Source of the DNA: Pseudomonadota bacterium
Lineage (GTDB): Bacteria > Pseudomonadota > Gammaproteobacteria > Burkholderiales > Nitrosomonadaceae
Reading direction: 5' to 3'
Assembly (NCBI GenBank): GCA_018240285.1
Contig: JAFEGA010000036.1
Span: 1,834-59,986 of the forward strand
Length of the DNA: 58,153 nt
A program made the translations under genes and the position numbers. The notes under the pieces were generated by a model. It did not search any database and had not been told where the DNA came from. It was given only the letters and a program-made list of their open reading frames with translations. Shown here one piece after another: positions 16,140 through 26,799 of this stretch (the stretch's first letter is position 1; each line of letters opens with the position of its first letter).

Positions 16140-17294
16140 TCATTTGTCTTTTGCTATGATTAGTGGAAGCTTGATTATCAAGCTAGAGATATCCCCTTGA
16201 TCTGATATCTTTCTGCTTAATCCGGTGTTACCTGGTTCCGGAATTCTCCCCAATAATCTGTTTGCAAGCCTCATGAGGTTTTTGTTTTGGAAAAACTCAG
16301 TAGATAAGCAACCATTATTATAAAGGTCGAGCCGTTTCTTAGATGCAGGATCAATGACATGCGACCTTAACAACCCTTCTTGTTGAAAGCCAAGGTGCAA
16401 TGTGTTGCGCTGACTTCCGGAATTATCGCCATAAACATAGCTTATTAGCTTATAGAGGCCAATTTTTGAAAACGCGAATTCCATAATAAGTAGAGTGGCT
16501 TCAAGGCTGATGCCAAAAGGCTGTTTCTCAGGAAAACCAACTAGAATCTCTGCTCTCGCGTTATTTAAATTTAGATCAACCAATTCCGCCAATCCAATAG
16601 GTTTCTTATCTTTTTCTACCACCCAACTGATTCGTTTGGTTTCCAATGGGGGACGATTAGCTAATCGTAAATCCCGTTCGATAGCTTCATTGGAACTATC
16701 CTGAAACAAATGATAATGATGTTGAAATTGGATATTACGCCGGCATGACATTAAAAAATCGCGATGTCTTGGCTCCAATCTAACTAGCACAATCCTTTTT
16801 CCTTGACATGGTTCTCTCCAGAAAGGTGCCGAGCTGAAAGTAATCGCATAAAGGTGTTCTTTAAGGGAAGGCTGACTTGATGGAGTTAAACGATAAGCTT
16901 CTTCAAAAGCGCTAAGAGCGAATTCTTTCTCGTTACAGAACCATGCAGCTCGTCCCAAAGCAATGGCGGTAAATAGATTGCCGGGTGCTAACTGCGCTGC
17001 CTGTGTTGCCATACGTAAGGCCATAGCAGGGCGTTTTGCTTGAAGATAAGCTTCAGAAAGCGTATTCAAATACAGAATATTGGCAGGCGCAAGCCGGTTT
17101 GCTATCTCAAGATAATTAAATGCCTCAGTAAGATTTCTTTGATGTGCGGGTCCAAAAGCTAAAAGAAATCCTTTCGCGAAATTACCTTGTGCGTCAAGCA
17201 TGCCAGGGTGGGTCGAATCCAAGAAATTCTTAACTGCTTGCCAGTTTTCCGCAAGAAGGAGAGCGGTAAGTTCAATTTGCTGCTGCATTTCCAT
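16140..17294 (-). CDS. TPR-GNAT acetyltransferase fusion protein
   Basis: A protein of about 384 residues from the ATG at 17294; a TTG at 17324 would add 10 residues, and neither has a clear ribosome site. The N-terminal half holds TPR-like helices (LTEAFNYLEIANRLAPANI, ALRMATQAAQLAPGN, FALSAFEEAYRLTPSS). The C-terminal half is a RimJ/RimL-type GNAT domain: IVLVRLEPRHRDFLMSCRR, the acetyl-CoA region VGFPEKQPFGISLEATLLI and YGDNSGSQRNTLHLGFQQEG. Similar enzymes acetylate sugars or protein N-termini. The gene follows the DUF4214 gene on the same strand, so that protein or a surface glycan is a candidate substrate. Confidence 0.85.
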   Translation of the reverse strand: MEMQQQIELTALLLAENWQAVKNFLDSTHPGMLDAQGNFAKGFLLAFGPAHQRNLTEAFNYLEIANRLAPANILYLNTLSEAYLQAKRPAMALRMATQAAQLAPGNLFTAIALGRAAWFCNEKEFALSAFEEAYRLTPSSQPSLKEHLYAITFSSAPFWREPCQGKRIVLVRLEPRHRDFLMSCRRNIQFQHHYHLFQDSSNEAIERDLRLANRPPLETKRISWVVEKDKKPIGLAELVDLNLNNARAEILVGFPEKQPFGISLEATLLIMEFAFSKIGLYKLISYVYGDNSGSQRNTLHLGFQQEGLLRSHVIDPASKKRLDLYNNGCLSTEFFQNKNLMRLANRLLGRIPEPGNTGLSRKISDQGDISSLIIKLPLIIAKDK

Positions 17295-17366
17295 GATTAA
17301 TGGCTTTTTAATGGAATCTGTCAAGAATCATCAGGATAAATGCGGGAGGTTGTTACTTAAGAGTAT

Positions 17367-17394
17367 ACCTCAGTCTTTTCAGAAGGACTGAGGT
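17367..17394. other. Intercistronic hairpin
   Basis: ACCTCAGTC and GACTGAGGT form a perfect 9-bp stem with a 10-base loop, between the DUF4214 gene and the TPR-acetyltransferase gene. No T-run follows on either strand. It may limit read-through or protect the upstream message. Confidence 0.6.
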
Positions 17395-17456
17395 CATACT
17401 GCAAGGGCAGATTCAAAGTTAGAAGAGCAGAAAAATATTGAATTTATATTTTATTA

Positions 17457-18314
17457 TCAACCAACTTTTCCTGATTCAGGTACATATTGTAGTCCATTGC
17501 CAATTAGTGTTGTGTATTGCTCTGTGTTAAGATTGCTTTCAGCGGCTAACGCAAACAGTCCCGCTTGAGAATAAGTGCCTTTATCGAGTAATTGCGAGAA
17601 ATAATTAAGATCGCTGGAATTAGGGGTATGTCCCACTACGTTGGTATATAAAATATTGATGAGAGCAGAGTTACTGATACCACTTGGTGCATATTCAGCA
17701 AGCATTTCCTGAGCCAGATTCTCAACTTTTGAGTTATCAAAGGCTTGACTGTCATGAAGAAGATCCGCCTTTGCTATCCAATGACCAAAGGTAGTCGCAT
17801 CCGGAAGGGAATGGAAGCCCGCATATAGTAGAGCAAGCGCAGCACCAGCAACTTGATCTGGAGAATTGATATCGAGTGCAACATTAACACCATCAGAAAA
17901 GTTCAGCCGCTCAATACTATGGAGAGTATCTGTTGCAGTAGTTGTGCCACCACTGCCACTTTTTCCGCCGCTACTGCTACCACCGCCACTTTTTCCACCG
18001 CTACTGCCACTACCACCGCTTTTCCCGCCGCTGCTACTGCCACTGCCTGTAGAGGAACTCATATTATAGCTAATTGCCCAAGATCCATCTTTGCTCTGAG
18101 TGATAGCAGTAACCTCGCTATATGGAATCACGTATGAAACAGTATCGATATTATTTCCGCCATTAAAACTGACATTTCCAGATACACCACCTTGAAGATT
18201 CTGAGATGAGTCCGTCTTACTTCCAGAACCTGTCTTGCTACCGCTGCCACTATCGGCAGTACTAAAGCTAAGCGATGTGTCAGTTAGTTTGATTTGTTCA
18301 TTATTAGTCGTCAT
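17457..18314 (-). CDS. DUF4214-domain protein with Gly/Ser/Lys-rich linker
   Basis: A 285-residue protein without a Sec signal peptide. An RTX-associated segment (NNIDTVSYVIPYSEVTAI, then ATDTLHSIERLNFSDGVNVA) is split by a low-complexity insert of repeated GSGSSSGGKSG units at about 88-124. The C-terminal 130 residues fit DUF4214 (LLYAGFHSLPDATTFGHWIA, then VGHTPNSSDLNYFSQLL). Such proteins are commonly exported by type I secretion with a C-terminal signal, but no type I exporter is adjacent. The function is probably surface or matrix related, an inference from the family. Confidence 0.8.
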   Translation of the reverse strand: MTTNNEQIKLTDTSLSFSTADSGSGSKTGSGSKTDSSQNLQGGVSGNVSFNGGNNIDTVSYVIPYSEVTAITQSKDGSWAISYNMSSSTGSGSSSGGKSGGSGSSGGKSGGGSSSGGKSGSGGTTTATDTLHSIERLNFSDGVNVALDINSPDQVAGAALALLYAGFHSLPDATTFGHWIAKADLLHDSQAFDNSKVENLAQEMLAEYAPSGISNSALINILYTNVVGHTPNSSDLNYFSQLLDKGTYSQAGLFALAAESNLNTEQYTTLIGNGLQYVPESGKVG

Positions 18315-18561
18315 ATCGATTCCTTTGGTTTTGGTACTAGCAATGATTTTATTGGTGCTAAAATTATTTATGTTTTCTAAGTGATTACTTGATCATTTTA
18401 TCCTTTTTCTTTTTCTGTACGGAAAAAGTTTACTGGCGGACTATGAATCATGCAAGCTACTTGGCAGATTTCGATACAAGATACTGAGTAATGATAAAAA
18501 TATGCTGCTAGTATTTTTGCGATCATATTAGCGAGAATATCTAATAGGAGAAGTGAAACGC

Positions 18562-19752
18562 ATGAAAATCCACGAATACCAAGCCAAGGAAATTTTACGC
18601 AAATACGGTGTGGCGACACCACAAGGTATCGCGTGTTTCAGTGTCGACGAGGCGGTTAATGCCGCCAAGCAGCTGGGCGGTGATGTTTGGGCGGTGAAGG
18701 CGCAGATTTATGCCGGCGGGCGCGGTAAGGGTGGCGGTGTGAAGGTGGCGCGGTCGCTGGACGAGGTTCGGCAACGTGCCGGGGAAATCCTGGGCATGCG
18801 GCTGGTGACGCATCAGACCGGACCGGAGGGGCGGATCGTACACCGGTTGTTCATCGAGCAGGGCGTGAAGATCGACAAGGAGTACTACGCCGGCATGGTG
18901 GTCGACCGGCGTCAGCAGCGCGTGTGTTTGATGGCGAGCTCCGAAGGCGGCATGGACATCGAGAAGGTTGCTGCCGAGACGCCGGATAAGATTCATAAAG
19001 TGTTTATCGATCCGGTTGCGGGGTTGAGTCAGCAGCAGGCACAGGACATCGCGCAACAAATTGGTATTCCGGCGTCGTGCATACCACAAACGATAACGTT
19101 GCTGCAAGGCCTGTACCGGGCATTCGATGAAACCGATGCATCGCTGCTGGAAATCAATCCGCTCGGGCTAGTGAATGGCGGCCAGGTAATGGCGCTCGAT
19201 GCCAAAATGAATTTTGATGACAACGCGCTGTACCGGCATTCCGACATCGTCGCGCTACGTGATCTGGACGAGGAGGATCCGGCCGAAACTGAAGCAGCGA
19301 AACACGAGTTATCGTACATTCCGCTCGACGGCAATATCGGTTGCCTGGTGAACGGTGCGGGGCTGGCGATGGCGACGATGGATATTATCAAACTGTACGG
19401 GGGCAATCCGGCGAATTTTCTCGATGTCGGTGGCGGTGCGACGGCGGAAAAGGTTACCGAGGCATTCAAGCTGATGCTGCGCAATCCCAAATTGCAGGCG
19501 ATTCTGGTCAATATTTTCGGCGGCATCATGAAATGCGACGTGATTGCGCAAGGTGTAGTCGCTGCGGCGCGCGAGGTGCAGTTGAACGTGCCGCTGGTGG
19601 TGCGGCTGGAAGGCACCAACGTCGATCTTGGCAAACAGATTCTCGCCGATTCCGGTTTGCCGATCATTTCGGCGGCGGATATGGCCGATGCCGCGCAGAA
19701 GGCGGTGAATGCGGCAAAGGCGAAACCGTCTTCATGCGGTTGTCAGAGTTAA
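18562..19752 (+). CDS. sucC: Succinate-CoA ligase (ADP-forming), beta subunit
   Basis: A 396-residue protein from the ATG at 18562, 11 bp after AGGAG; a GTG at 18553 sits too close to that site. It has the ATP-grasp fold ([53 protein letters not shown]) and the C-terminal flavodoxin-like part with GGGATAEKV and [10 protein letters not shown]. With SucD it makes succinate and ATP from succinyl-CoA in the TCA cycle. Malate-CoA ligase subunits are close relatives, but the motifs are those of ordinary betaproteobacterial SucC. It ends in a Cys-containing tail, PSSCGCQS. Confidence 0.95.
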   Translation: MKIHEYQAKEILRKYGVATPQGIACFSVDEAVNAAKQLGGDVWAVKAQIYAGGRGKGGGVKVARSLDEVRQRAGEILGMRLVTHQTGPEGRIVHRLFIEQGVKIDKEYYAGMVVDRRQQRVCLMASSEGGMDIEKVAAETPDKIHKVFIDPVAGLSQQQAQDIAQQIGIPASCIPQTITLLQGLYRAFDETDASLLEINPLGLVNGGQVMALDAKMNFDDNALYRHSDIVALRDLDEEDPAETEAAKHELSYIPLDGNIGCLVNGAGLAMATMDIIKLYGGNPANFLDVGGGATAEKVTEAFKLMLRNPKLQAILVNIFGGIMKCDVIAQGVVAAAREVQLNVPLVVRLEGTNVDLGKQILADSGLPIISAADMADAAQKAVNAAKAKPSSCGCQS

Positions 19753-19771
19753 TTCATCATAGGAGCCGAAA

Positions 19772-20647
19772 ATGTCCATTCTGATCAATCGTAACAGTCG
19801 CGTCATGACACAAGGCATTACCGGGAAAACCGGACAATTTCATACGCGCATGTGCCGTGACTATGCCAACGGCAAGGAATGTTTCGTTGCTGGTGTGAAT
19901 CCACGCAAGCCGGGTGAGGATTTTGAAGGCATACCGGTTTTTGCCTCAGTCAAGGAAGCCAAGCAACAAACTGGCGCGAATGTGTCGGTGATATACGTGC
20001 CGCCGCCGTTTGCCGCTGCAGCGATCGACGAAGCGGTGGAAGCCGAGCTGGATTTGGTGATTTGCATCACCGAAGGCATCCCGGTGCGCGACATGATCCG
20101 TACGCGCTACAACATGCAGGGCAAGAAAACCAAGCTGATCGGCCCGAATTGCCCCGGCATCATCACGCCAGACGAGCTCAAGATCGGCATTATGCCGGGT
20201 TACATTCATAAAAAAGGCCGCATCGGTGTGGTGTCGCGCTCCGGCACGTTGACTTACGAAGCGGTGGCGCAATTGATGGCGCTTGGTCTTGGGCAATCGA
20301 CCTGTATCGGCATCGGAGGCGATCCGGTCAACGGCTTGAAGCACCTCGACGTGATGCAATTGTTCAACGACGACGATGAGACCGATGCCGTGCTGATGGT
20401 CGGTGAAATCGGTGGTAGCGACGAAGAGGATTGCGCGCGCTGGATCAAGGACAACATGCGCAAACCGGTAGTCGGCTTCATTGCCGGCGTCACCGCGCCG
20501 CCCGGTAAACGCATGGGTCACGCCGGTGCGATCATTTCCGGAGGTAAAGGTACGGCGCAGGAGAAGCTCGACGTGATGGAGTCGTGCGGCATCAAGGTCA
20601 CGCGCAACCCCGCGGAAATGGGCAAGTTGTTGAAGTCGGTTTTGTAG
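19772..20647 (+). CDS. sucD: Succinate-CoA ligase (ADP-forming), alpha subunit
   Basis: A 291-residue protein 19 bp after sucC. It has the CoA-binding N-terminus ([20 protein letters not shown]), the [12 protein letters not shown] region and the phosphorylated histidine in [18 protein letters not shown]. Length and motifs are normal. The two genes form one operon, with GGAG before the sucD start. Confidence 0.96.
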   Translation: MSILINRNSRVMTQGITGKTGQFHTRMCRDYANGKECFVAGVNPRKPGEDFEGIPVFASVKEAKQQTGANVSVIYVPPPFAAAAIDEAVEAELDLVICITEGIPVRDMIRTRYNMQGKKTKLIGPNCPGIITPDELKIGIMPGYIHKKGRIGVVSRSGTLTYEAVAQLMALGLGQSTCIGIGGDPVNGLKHLDVMQLFNDDDETDAVLMVGEIGGSDEEDCARWIKDNMRKPVVGFIAGVTAPPGKRMGHAGAIISGGKGTAQEKLDVMESCGIKVTRNPAEMGKLLKSVL

Positions 20648-20676
20648 TGACGTTATTTTTGTCAAAGGTATTTTTC

Positions 20677-21009
20677 ATGCATTTTCGTTTATCGTTTTTC
20701 GTTATTCTTTTTACCGTCATCGTCTCTGCGTGCAGCACAATGCCCGGCAAGCAACCTCCGCTGTCCGATAAGCAACTTCCACTACCGGGCAAAAAACCGG
20801 AGCGGCCTGCAGGTCCATTGCCGCAAAGCGCCAAGCCCAAATACAACCTGACCGGTTATCCGGAAAATACGCAGCAGGGCTATATCGATGGTTGTGAAAC
20901 CGCGAAAAGAACCGATTGGGCTTTCAAAGACCTTAACCGCTATGAACAGGATGGGCAGTACCGCATGGGGTGGGATGACGGTTTTGCCTTATGCAAAGGA
21001 AAGAAATAG
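20677..21009 (+). CDS. Small lipoprotein, unknown function
   Basis: A 110-residue protein from the ATG at 20677, preceded by AAAGG. The signal ends in the lipobox VSAC, so it should be lipidated and membrane-anchored. A Pro/Lys-rich linker containing repeats of GKQPPLSDKQLPLPGKK follows, then a small domain with two cysteines (YIDGCETAKRTDW, GWDDGFALCKGKK). It is not a family I recognise. It sits 29 bp after sucD and 22 bp before the PBP4 gene, so it could be cotranscribed. Confidence 0.8.
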   Translation: MHFRLSFFVILFTVIVSACSTMPGKQPPLSDKQLPLPGKKPERPAGPLPQSAKPKYNLTGYPENTQQGYIDGCETAKRTDWAFKDLNRYEQDGQYRMGWDDGFALCKGKK

Positions 21010-21031
21010 CGCCGTCCGATAGCTAACCGGA

Positions 21032-22477
21032 ATGCCTCGTCTTTGTTTTTGTATCGGTCTGCTGGTGCTACAAAGCATCCTGCCGGTTGCCGCTTTTCCG
21101 CATGGATTGCCGCCAACTGTTAAGCAAAAGCTGCAACAACTGGCGATACCGGAATCCGCAATCGGTGTGTATGCCCAGGAAATCGGCAAGACTCAACCGA
21201 TTGTCGCGGTCAATGCCGATGCGGCGATGAATCCGGCGTCGGTGATGAAACTGCTGACGACGTACGCCGGGCTGGAATTGCTGGGGCCGGCGTATACCTG
21301 GCCGACTATGCTGTACGCCAACGGTAAGATGATTGATGGTGTGTTGCAGGGTGATTTGATCATCAAAGGATACGGCGATCCCAAGCTGGATCTGGAAAAT
21401 TTTTGGCTGCTGATTCATCGCTTGCGGCAAACCGGATTGCACGAAATTAAAGGCAATCTGGTTCTCGATCATTCGCATTACGACATCCCTGCCGACGATC
21501 CGGGGGAATTCGACGGGCAACCTTACCGCACTTACAACGTGCTGCCGGAAGCGTTGCTGGTCAATTACCGCACATCGACCATTCACTTTTTTCCCGAGCC
21601 GGGGAAACATTCGGTGCGTGTTGTCGTCGATCCGTTGCCGGAATCCGTGCTGGTACAGAATAATCTGAAACTGACTCAAGGTGCATGCGGCGACTGGCAA
21701 AATTTGCTGACGATCGAAGTTGAGCCCGGCGCTGAAGATAAAAACAATTTTACCGTGATCTTGAACGGCAGTTTTTCCCGGCAGTGCGGAAAACAGTCGT
21801 ACATGTTGAGTCTGCAAGACAGCACTGTATATACCCGCGATTTGTTCAATCGCTTATGGGCGCAGCAGGGCGGCTCATTGCATGGCGATGTGGTGCTGGG
21901 TAAGACACCGCAACATTTATCGCCGCTGAAGATTTACCAATCTCCGCCGCTAGCGGACATCATTCGTGGTATCAACAAATTCAGCAACAATATCGCCGCG
22001 CGCCAGTTGTATTTGACATTGGGTACCGGCGATGTGGTGATCAATAGTTCTCCGGCGACGCTGGCCAAGTCCGAAGCGGCGATCCGGCAGTGGTTGGTGT
22101 CCAAACAACTGAACTTCCCCGAATTGGTGGTGGAAAACGGCTCCGGGTTATCGCGTAAGGAACAAATCAGCGCCCGGCACTTAGGTCAATTGCTGCTGGC
22201 TGCATTTAACAGCCCGGTGATGCCGGAATTTATTTCTTCGTTGCCGATTGCTGCCGTCGACGGGACTCTGAAAAACCGTTTCACCGATACTCCAGTGAAA
22301 GGTTTGGCGCATATGAAAACCGGTGCGCTTAACAATGTCCGCGCCTTGGCGGGTTATTTGCTCGACAAATCCGGACGGCGCGTCATCATCGTTTTTTTCG
22401 TCAATCACGACCAAGCGGGACAGTCGCGCGCCGCGATGGATATGCTGGTCCAGTGGATTTATAACCGTCCGTTGTAA
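21032..22477 (+). CDS. dacB: D-alanyl-D-alanine carboxypeptidase/endopeptidase (PBP4)
   Basis: A 481-residue periplasmic protein with a signal peptide (MPRLCFCIGLLVLQSILPVAA). The penicillin-binding motifs are present in order: SxxK in NPASVMKLLTTYAG, SxN in NKFSNNIAARQ, and KTG in AHMKTGALNNVRALAGY. It trims peptidoglycan cross-links. The length matches the PBP4 family. Confidence 0.94.
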   Translation: MPRLCFCIGLLVLQSILPVAAFPHGLPPTVKQKLQQLAIPESAIGVYAQEIGKTQPIVAVNADAAMNPASVMKLLTTYAGLELLGPAYTWPTMLYANGKMIDGVLQGDLIIKGYGDPKLDLENFWLLIHRLRQTGLHEIKGNLVLDHSHYDIPADDPGEFDGQPYRTYNVLPEALLVNYRTSTIHFFPEPGKHSVRVVVDPLPESVLVQNNLKLTQGACGDWQNLLTIEVEPGAEDKNNFTVILNGSFSRQCGKQSYMLSLQDSTVYTRDLFNRLWAQQGGSLHGDVVLGKTPQHLSPLKIYQSPPLADIIRGINKFSNNIAARQLYLTLGTGDVVINSSPATLAKSEAAIRQWLVSKQLNFPELVVENGSGLSRKEQISARHLGQLLLAAFNSPVMPEFISSLPIAAVDGTLKNRFTDTPVKGLAHMKTGALNNVRALAGYLLDKSGRRVIIVFFVNHDQAGQSRAAMDMLVQWIYNRPL

Positions 22478-22597
22478 TTCCCTGCAACGATCAGGCCTAT
22501 TGATTCGGATTTCTTTTCGGCGTAAAGTTTCCACTCAAGGTAGATGATCTATTTTGAAATCAAGTGTTTCCTTTCAACCCTCAAGGGAGTGCACGAC

Positions 22598-23188
22598 ATG
22601 ATGAATGAATATAAATCGCTTTCTGTACAGTATTTGACAGGTACCGTGCAGATTTCCAAACCCGCTTCACCCAATCCGGTAACGTTCGATTCGCCTGCGC
22701 TAGAAGTCATGACCGATTTGCGCAAAATTCAAGCCGCTGTTATCGCACCTGGCATTCCGATGGAAGTTGCGAATACCTATATGATGCAGCGCGGTGTGCG
22801 TACCTTGCTGGTCATGAACGACGATAATTCTTTGGCGGGTATTATCACAGCAACCGATATTCTGAGTGAGAAACCGATGCGTTTCATTCAGGAAAGGGGC
22901 GTTAAACACAACGAGATTCTGGTGATGGATATGATGACACCGTTGGAAAAACTGGAAGCCATTCCATTAGATGAAGTAGTACACGCGAGAGTCGGCAATA
23001 TCGTCGCCAGCTTACGCGAGAGCGGCCGGTTGCATGCGTTGGTAATCGATGACAATACCATCGGGTTGTCCCGGATTTGCGGCATTTTCTCTTGGACGCA
23101 AATCGAGAAGCAACTCGGCACGGTGATCCCGCCTAATAATGTTGCTAAGAGCTTTGCCGAAATCGAGTCGACATTAATTGCCGGTTAA
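22598..23188 (+). CDS. CBS-domain protein
   Basis: A 196-residue protein from the ATG at 22598, eight bases after AGGGAG; in-frame sequence further upstream has no better site. It consists of a pair of CBS motifs (QAAVIAPGIPMEVANTYMMQ to LAGIITATDIL, then LEAIPLDEVVHARVGNIVAS to LSRICGIFSWTQIEKQLG). Such modules bind adenine nucleotides and act as regulators. No catalytic domain is attached. It converges with trpE. Confidence 0.88.
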   Translation: MMNEYKSLSVQYLTGTVQISKPASPNPVTFDSPALEVMTDLRKIQAAVIAPGIPMEVANTYMMQRGVRTLLVMNDDNSLAGIITATDILSEKPMRFIQERGVKHNEILVMDMMTPLEKLEAIPLDEVVHARVGNIVASLRESGRLHALVIDDNTIGLSRICGIFSWTQIEKQLGTVIPPNNVAKSFAEIESTLIAG

Positions 23189-23278
23189 GTTCAGAACGCT
23201 AAATTTCGCAAACGTATCAATAGTTCATTCCGTTCAAGTCATGCCGCCAGGGATCATGAGCGGAGTGGACGCAAGCAA

Positions 23279-24751
23279 TTAAATCTTACTATCCAATCCG
23301 TTTTCAGCGATTTCCGCGGCGCGCAGAACGGCTTTAGCTTTGTTTTGCGTTTCCACCCATTCATTTTGCGGCACGGAATCGGCGACGATGCCAGCACCCG
23401 CCTGGACATGCAATTTGCCGTCCTTGATGACCGCAGTGCGGATGGCAATCGCCAGGTCCATATCGCCGTTGAATCCGAGGTAACCGACTGCGCCGGCGTA
23501 CACACCGCGTTTGGAGACTTCCAGTTCGTCGATGATTTCCATCGCGCGGACTTTGGGTGCACCGCTGACGGTGCCGGCCGGGAAGGTTGCACGCAGTACG
23601 TCGATGGCGCTGAGTTCCGGTTTTAGTTTGCCTTCCACGTTGGAGACGATGTGCATGACGTGGGAGTAGTTTTCAATCTGCATTTTTTCCGTCACCTTGA
23701 CCGTTCCGGTTTGTGCGACGCGGCCAATGTCGTTGCGGCCCAGATCCATCAGCATGACATGCTCGGCGATTTCTTTCGGATCGGCCAGCAGATCGGCCGC
23801 CAGTTCGGCATCTTGTTGTGAATTCTTGCCGCGCGGACGCGTACCTGCAATCGGCCGCACAGTAACCGTACCACTTTCGAGGCGCACCAGAATCTCCGGA
23901 GAAGCGCCGACGACATGGAAATCGTCGAAATGATAAAAGAACATATAGGGTGACGGATTGAGGCTGCGCAAAGCGCGGTACAACGCCAGCGGCGATGCGT
24001 TGAATGGTTTGCTGGTGCGTTGCGACAGTACTACTTGCATGATGTCGCCATCAAAAATATAACGTTTGGCGCGTTCGACCGCGGCTTTGAAATCCGCTTC
24101 GGGAAACTCGGAAACGGCGGCAGCGGAAGCAACCGCTTGCTCAAGTGGAATCGCAACCGGCTGGCGCAATTTTGCCAGTAAGACCCTTAAACGGTTTTGC
24201 CCGGTTTGATAAGCGTCTTGACTGTGCGGATCGACGTAAACGATCAGATACAGCTTGCCGGATAAGTTATCCACCACCGCCAGTTCTTCCGACAAAAGCA
24301 ACAGCATATCCGGTGTATTGAGAACATCCGGTTTGGCGTGGCCTTGCAATTTGCGTTCGATGTAACGAACGGTATCGTACGAGAAATAACCGGCCAGGCC
24401 ACCGCAGAAACGCGATTTTCCCGCCGGGCAGGGCGCTGCCTTGAATTGCGCCAGATAGGATTCGACAAAAATCAGCGGATTGTCGACCGTGACTGTTTCC
24501 GATATTTCGGAATTGATTGTGGTTACCGAATTGCCGTGCGCTTCAATTCGTGTCGTTGCCGGTAAGCCGATGATCGAGAACCGGCCGAAACGCTCGCCGC
24601 CTTGCACCGATTCCAGCAAATAAGAATATGGCTGGTTAGCCAGCTTCAAATAGATGGATAACGGGGTATCGAGATCGGCAAAAGTTTCCAGCACAACCGG
24701 AATGCGGTTGTACCCTTGCTCGGTGAGCTGGTTGAATTCGGCTTCGGTCAT
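23279..24751 (-). CDS. trpE: Anthranilate synthase component I
   Basis: A 490-residue chorismate-using enzyme with typical blocks: [19 protein letters not shown] (tryptophan-binding region), [44 protein letters not shown] and [18 protein letters not shown]. It makes anthranilate for tryptophan using ammonia from TrpG. It lies 7 bp after gph in the common betaproteobacterial rpe-gph-trpE operon. Here trpG does not follow; a CBS gene faces it instead. Confidence 0.96.
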   Translation of the reverse strand: MTEAEFNQLTEQGYNRIPVVLETFADLDTPLSIYLKLANQPYSYLLESVQGGERFGRFSIIGLPATTRIEAHGNSVTTINSEISETVTVDNPLIFVESYLAQFKAAPCPAGKSRFCGGLAGYFSYDTVRYIERKLQGHAKPDVLNTPDMLLLLSEELAVVDNLSGKLYLIVYVDPHSQDAYQTGQNRLRVLLAKLRQPVAIPLEQAVASAAAVSEFPEADFKAAVERAKRYIFDGDIMQVVLSQRTSKPFNASPLALYRALRSLNPSPYMFFYHFDDFHVVGASPEILVRLESGTVTVRPIAGTRPRGKNSQQDAELAADLLADPKEIAEHVMLMDLGRNDIGRVAQTGTVKVTEKMQIENYSHVMHIVSNVEGKLKPELSAIDVLRATFPAGTVSGAPKVRAMEIIDELEVSKRGVYAGAVGYLGFNGDMDLAIAIRTAVIKDGKLHVQAGAGIVADSVPQNEWVETQNKAKAVLRAAEIAENGLDSKI

Positions 24752-24758
24752 TGGCGCA

Positions 24759-25493
24759 TCAGGGCAATTTTTTAATCAATTTCGACGCATCCACCAGCGA
24801 CTCGACGATGGCGTCGCAATCCAGTTCGTACACGTTGCGTCCTTCGTTATAACCGTAGGTGACACAGAACACGTGACAACCGGCCGCGCGTGCGGCGATG
24901 GCATCATTGAGCGAATCGCCGATCAGCAGTGCTTCATGCGGCTGCGCATTGAAGTGTTTACAGATATGCGTCAGCGGCATGGGGTCCGGTTTTTTCTTGG
25001 GCAAGCTGTCGCCGGACAAGATAATTTCGAATTTGTCGAACAAGCCGGTGGCGCGCAGCAACGGCAGCGTGAACGCTTCGGCCTTATTGGTGATGCAAGC
25101 CAGTTTGAAACCCGCTTGCTGTAATGCTTCGACACCTTCGATCACACCGGGATAGGGGCGCGTGTTCAGACTCAGATTGTCCGCGTAGTGCTTTTCATAA
25201 ATCGGCAGCGCTTTGGCAAACAGAGCGGCATCCGGCTCGCCATCGAGCTGGCCGGTCAAGGTACGCTTGACCAGCTTTTGTATGCCTTTACCGATATATG
25301 AACGGATCGTTGCCGTCGATTGTTCCGGCATATCCAGATCTTTTAACATCAGGTTTGCGGATAACGCGAGATCTTCGGCGGTATCGAGCAATGTACCATC
25401 CAGATCGATCATGATGACCTTGACCGATAACGGAGATTCCATTTTTCTTGCCGCAGCGTTTGCGTTGCTAGAGGAGCTTGGGTTTATTTGCAT
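24759..25493 (-). CDS. gph: Phosphoglycolate phosphatase
   Basis: A 244-residue HAD hydrolase with [20 protein letters not shown] (nucleophile Asp), the Thr/Lys loops in [11 protein letters not shown] and [12 protein letters not shown], and [15 protein letters not shown]. It removes 2-phosphoglycolate, formed by Rubisco oxygenation or DNA repair. The start is uncertain: MESPLSVKV at 25442 is an alternative, because the first 17 residues are poor in family features. It is the middle gene of rpe-gph-trpE. Confidence 0.93.
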   Translation of the reverse strand: MQINPSSSSNANAAARKMESPLSVKVIMIDLDGTLLDTAEDLALSANLMLKDLDMPEQSTATIRSYIGKGIQKLVKRTLTGQLDGEPDAALFAKALPIYEKHYADNLSLNTRPYPGVIEGVEALQQAGFKLACITNKAEAFTLPLLRATGLFDKFEIILSGDSLPKKKPDPMPLTHICKHFNAQPHEALLIGDSLNDAIAARAAGCHVFCVTYGYNEGRNVYELDCDAIVESLVDASKLIKKLP

Positions 25494-25517
25494 ACAAGAA
25501 ACAGCAATTTCAATGAG

Positions 25518-26195
25518 TTAAACTTTCGCTAATTCAGCGCGGAATGCAGCCACGATCGAATCGTAGCGATGTGGATCGGAATCCTTGCCGGCTTGATAAA
25601 CAGCAGATCCTGCAACAAAAGTATCAGCGCCGGCGCGAGCGATTTCAGCGATGTTGTCGACTTTCACGCCACCATCGATTTCCAGCATGATGTCTTTGCC
25701 GCTGGCATCGATGCGTTTTCTAACCGCACGCAGTTTGTTCAACGCTTCGGGAATAAATTTTTGTCCGCCGAAACCTGGATTGACCGACATGATCAGAATC
25801 AGATCCAGTTTGTCGATGACATGATCCAAGTAATGTAACGGAGTAGCCGGGTTGAATACTAACCCAGCTTTGCAACCCTGTTCCTTGATCAAACCGATGG
25901 TGCGGTCGATGTGATTGGATGCTTCCGGGTGAAATGAGATGATATTGGCACCGGCTTTGGCGAAGTCAGGAATAATACGATCCACCGGTTCCACCATCAG
26001 ATGCACATCGATGAGAGCGTCGGTCACCGGACGGATGGCTTCGCAAACCAGAGGGCCAATGGTTAGATTCGGCACATAGTGATTGTCCATCACGTCAAAA
26101 TGAACGATGTCTGCTCCGGAATCGATGACATCGGTGATTTCCTGGCCAAGTTTGGCGAAGTTGGCGGAAAGTATGCTGGGTGCTAGGCGGTACAT
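25518..26195 (-). CDS. rpe: Ribulose-phosphate 3-epimerase
   Basis: A 225-residue TIM barrel that interconverts ribulose 5-phosphate and xylulose 5-phosphate in the pentose phosphate and Calvin pathways. Family blocks are present: [58 protein letters not shown] and [18 protein letters not shown] site precedes the ATG. It is the first gene of the operon with gph and trpE and is divergent from apaG. Confidence 0.96.
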   Translation of the reverse strand: MYRLAPSILSANFAKLGQEITDVIDSGADIVHFDVMDNHYVPNLTIGPLVCEAIRPVTDALIDVHLMVEPVDRIIPDFAKAGANIISFHPEASNHIDRTIGLIKEQGCKAGLVFNPATPLHYLDHVIDKLDLILIMSVNPGFGGQKFIPEALNKLRAVRKRIDASGKDIMLEIDGGVKVDNIAEIARAGADTFVAGSAVYQAGKDSDPHRYDSIVAAFRAELAKV

Positions 26196-26353
26196 GAAAA
26201 AACCTCTCGATAATCAAATCGCATATTTTAACCGCAAATGGCAGGCTGCGCGTAACAGAGTGGAAATTATTGCGTAAATTTTTCCGGTTGATCCGCCTTG
26301 AGCCTTTTCTTGGTAAACTACCGCGAAATCATAAAAACAAATTGGACTGCAAG

Positions 26354-26737
26354 ATGACCGAAGAGAAGAAGTATGAGATTGATGTCACTGTCCGCACGGT
26401 ATATCTGCCCGACCAATCGGATGAGGAAGCGGACCGGCATGTATTTGCTTATACCATTACCATTGCCAATAACGGCACGGTCGCTACGCAACTGATCAGT
26501 CGGCATTGGATCATCAATAATGGTGACGGCACCAGCCAGGAAGTGCGCGGACTGGGTGTCGTGGGTGAGCAACCGTTGCTGAAGCCAGGTGATAGTTTTG
26601 AATACACCAGCGGCACGGTCATTTCAACTTCCGTCGGTTCGATGAAAGGAAGCTACCAGATGGCGGCGGAAGATGGTTACCACTTTGATGTGGCGATACC
26701 GGAGTTCATTCTCAGTGCACCGAGAACGTTGCATTAG
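26354..26737 (+). CDS. apaG: ApaG family protein
   Basis: A 127-residue protein from the ATG at 26354, where the conserved start MTEEKKYEIDVTVRTVYLPDQS lies; upstream in-frame ATG sequence does not look conserved. It is a fibronectin-type fold with TITIANNGTVATQLISRHW and GVVGEQPLLKPGDSFEYTSG. The biochemical role is unclear; it is linked to Co2+ resistance and diadenosine tetraphosphate levels in enterobacteria. It is divergent from rpe, as in other betaproteobacteria. Confidence 0.95.
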   Translation: MTEEKKYEIDVTVRTVYLPDQSDEEADRHVFAYTITIANNGTVATQLISRHWIINNGDGTSQEVRGLGVVGEQPLLKPGDSFEYTSGTVISTSVGSMKGSYQMAAEDGYHFDVAIPEFILSAPRTLH

Positions 26738-26799
26738 ACAGAGAGTGCCTGTAGTTTGATTTTCATGCTGAGTTCTTTCTCGCCGCCAGTATTATTCCG

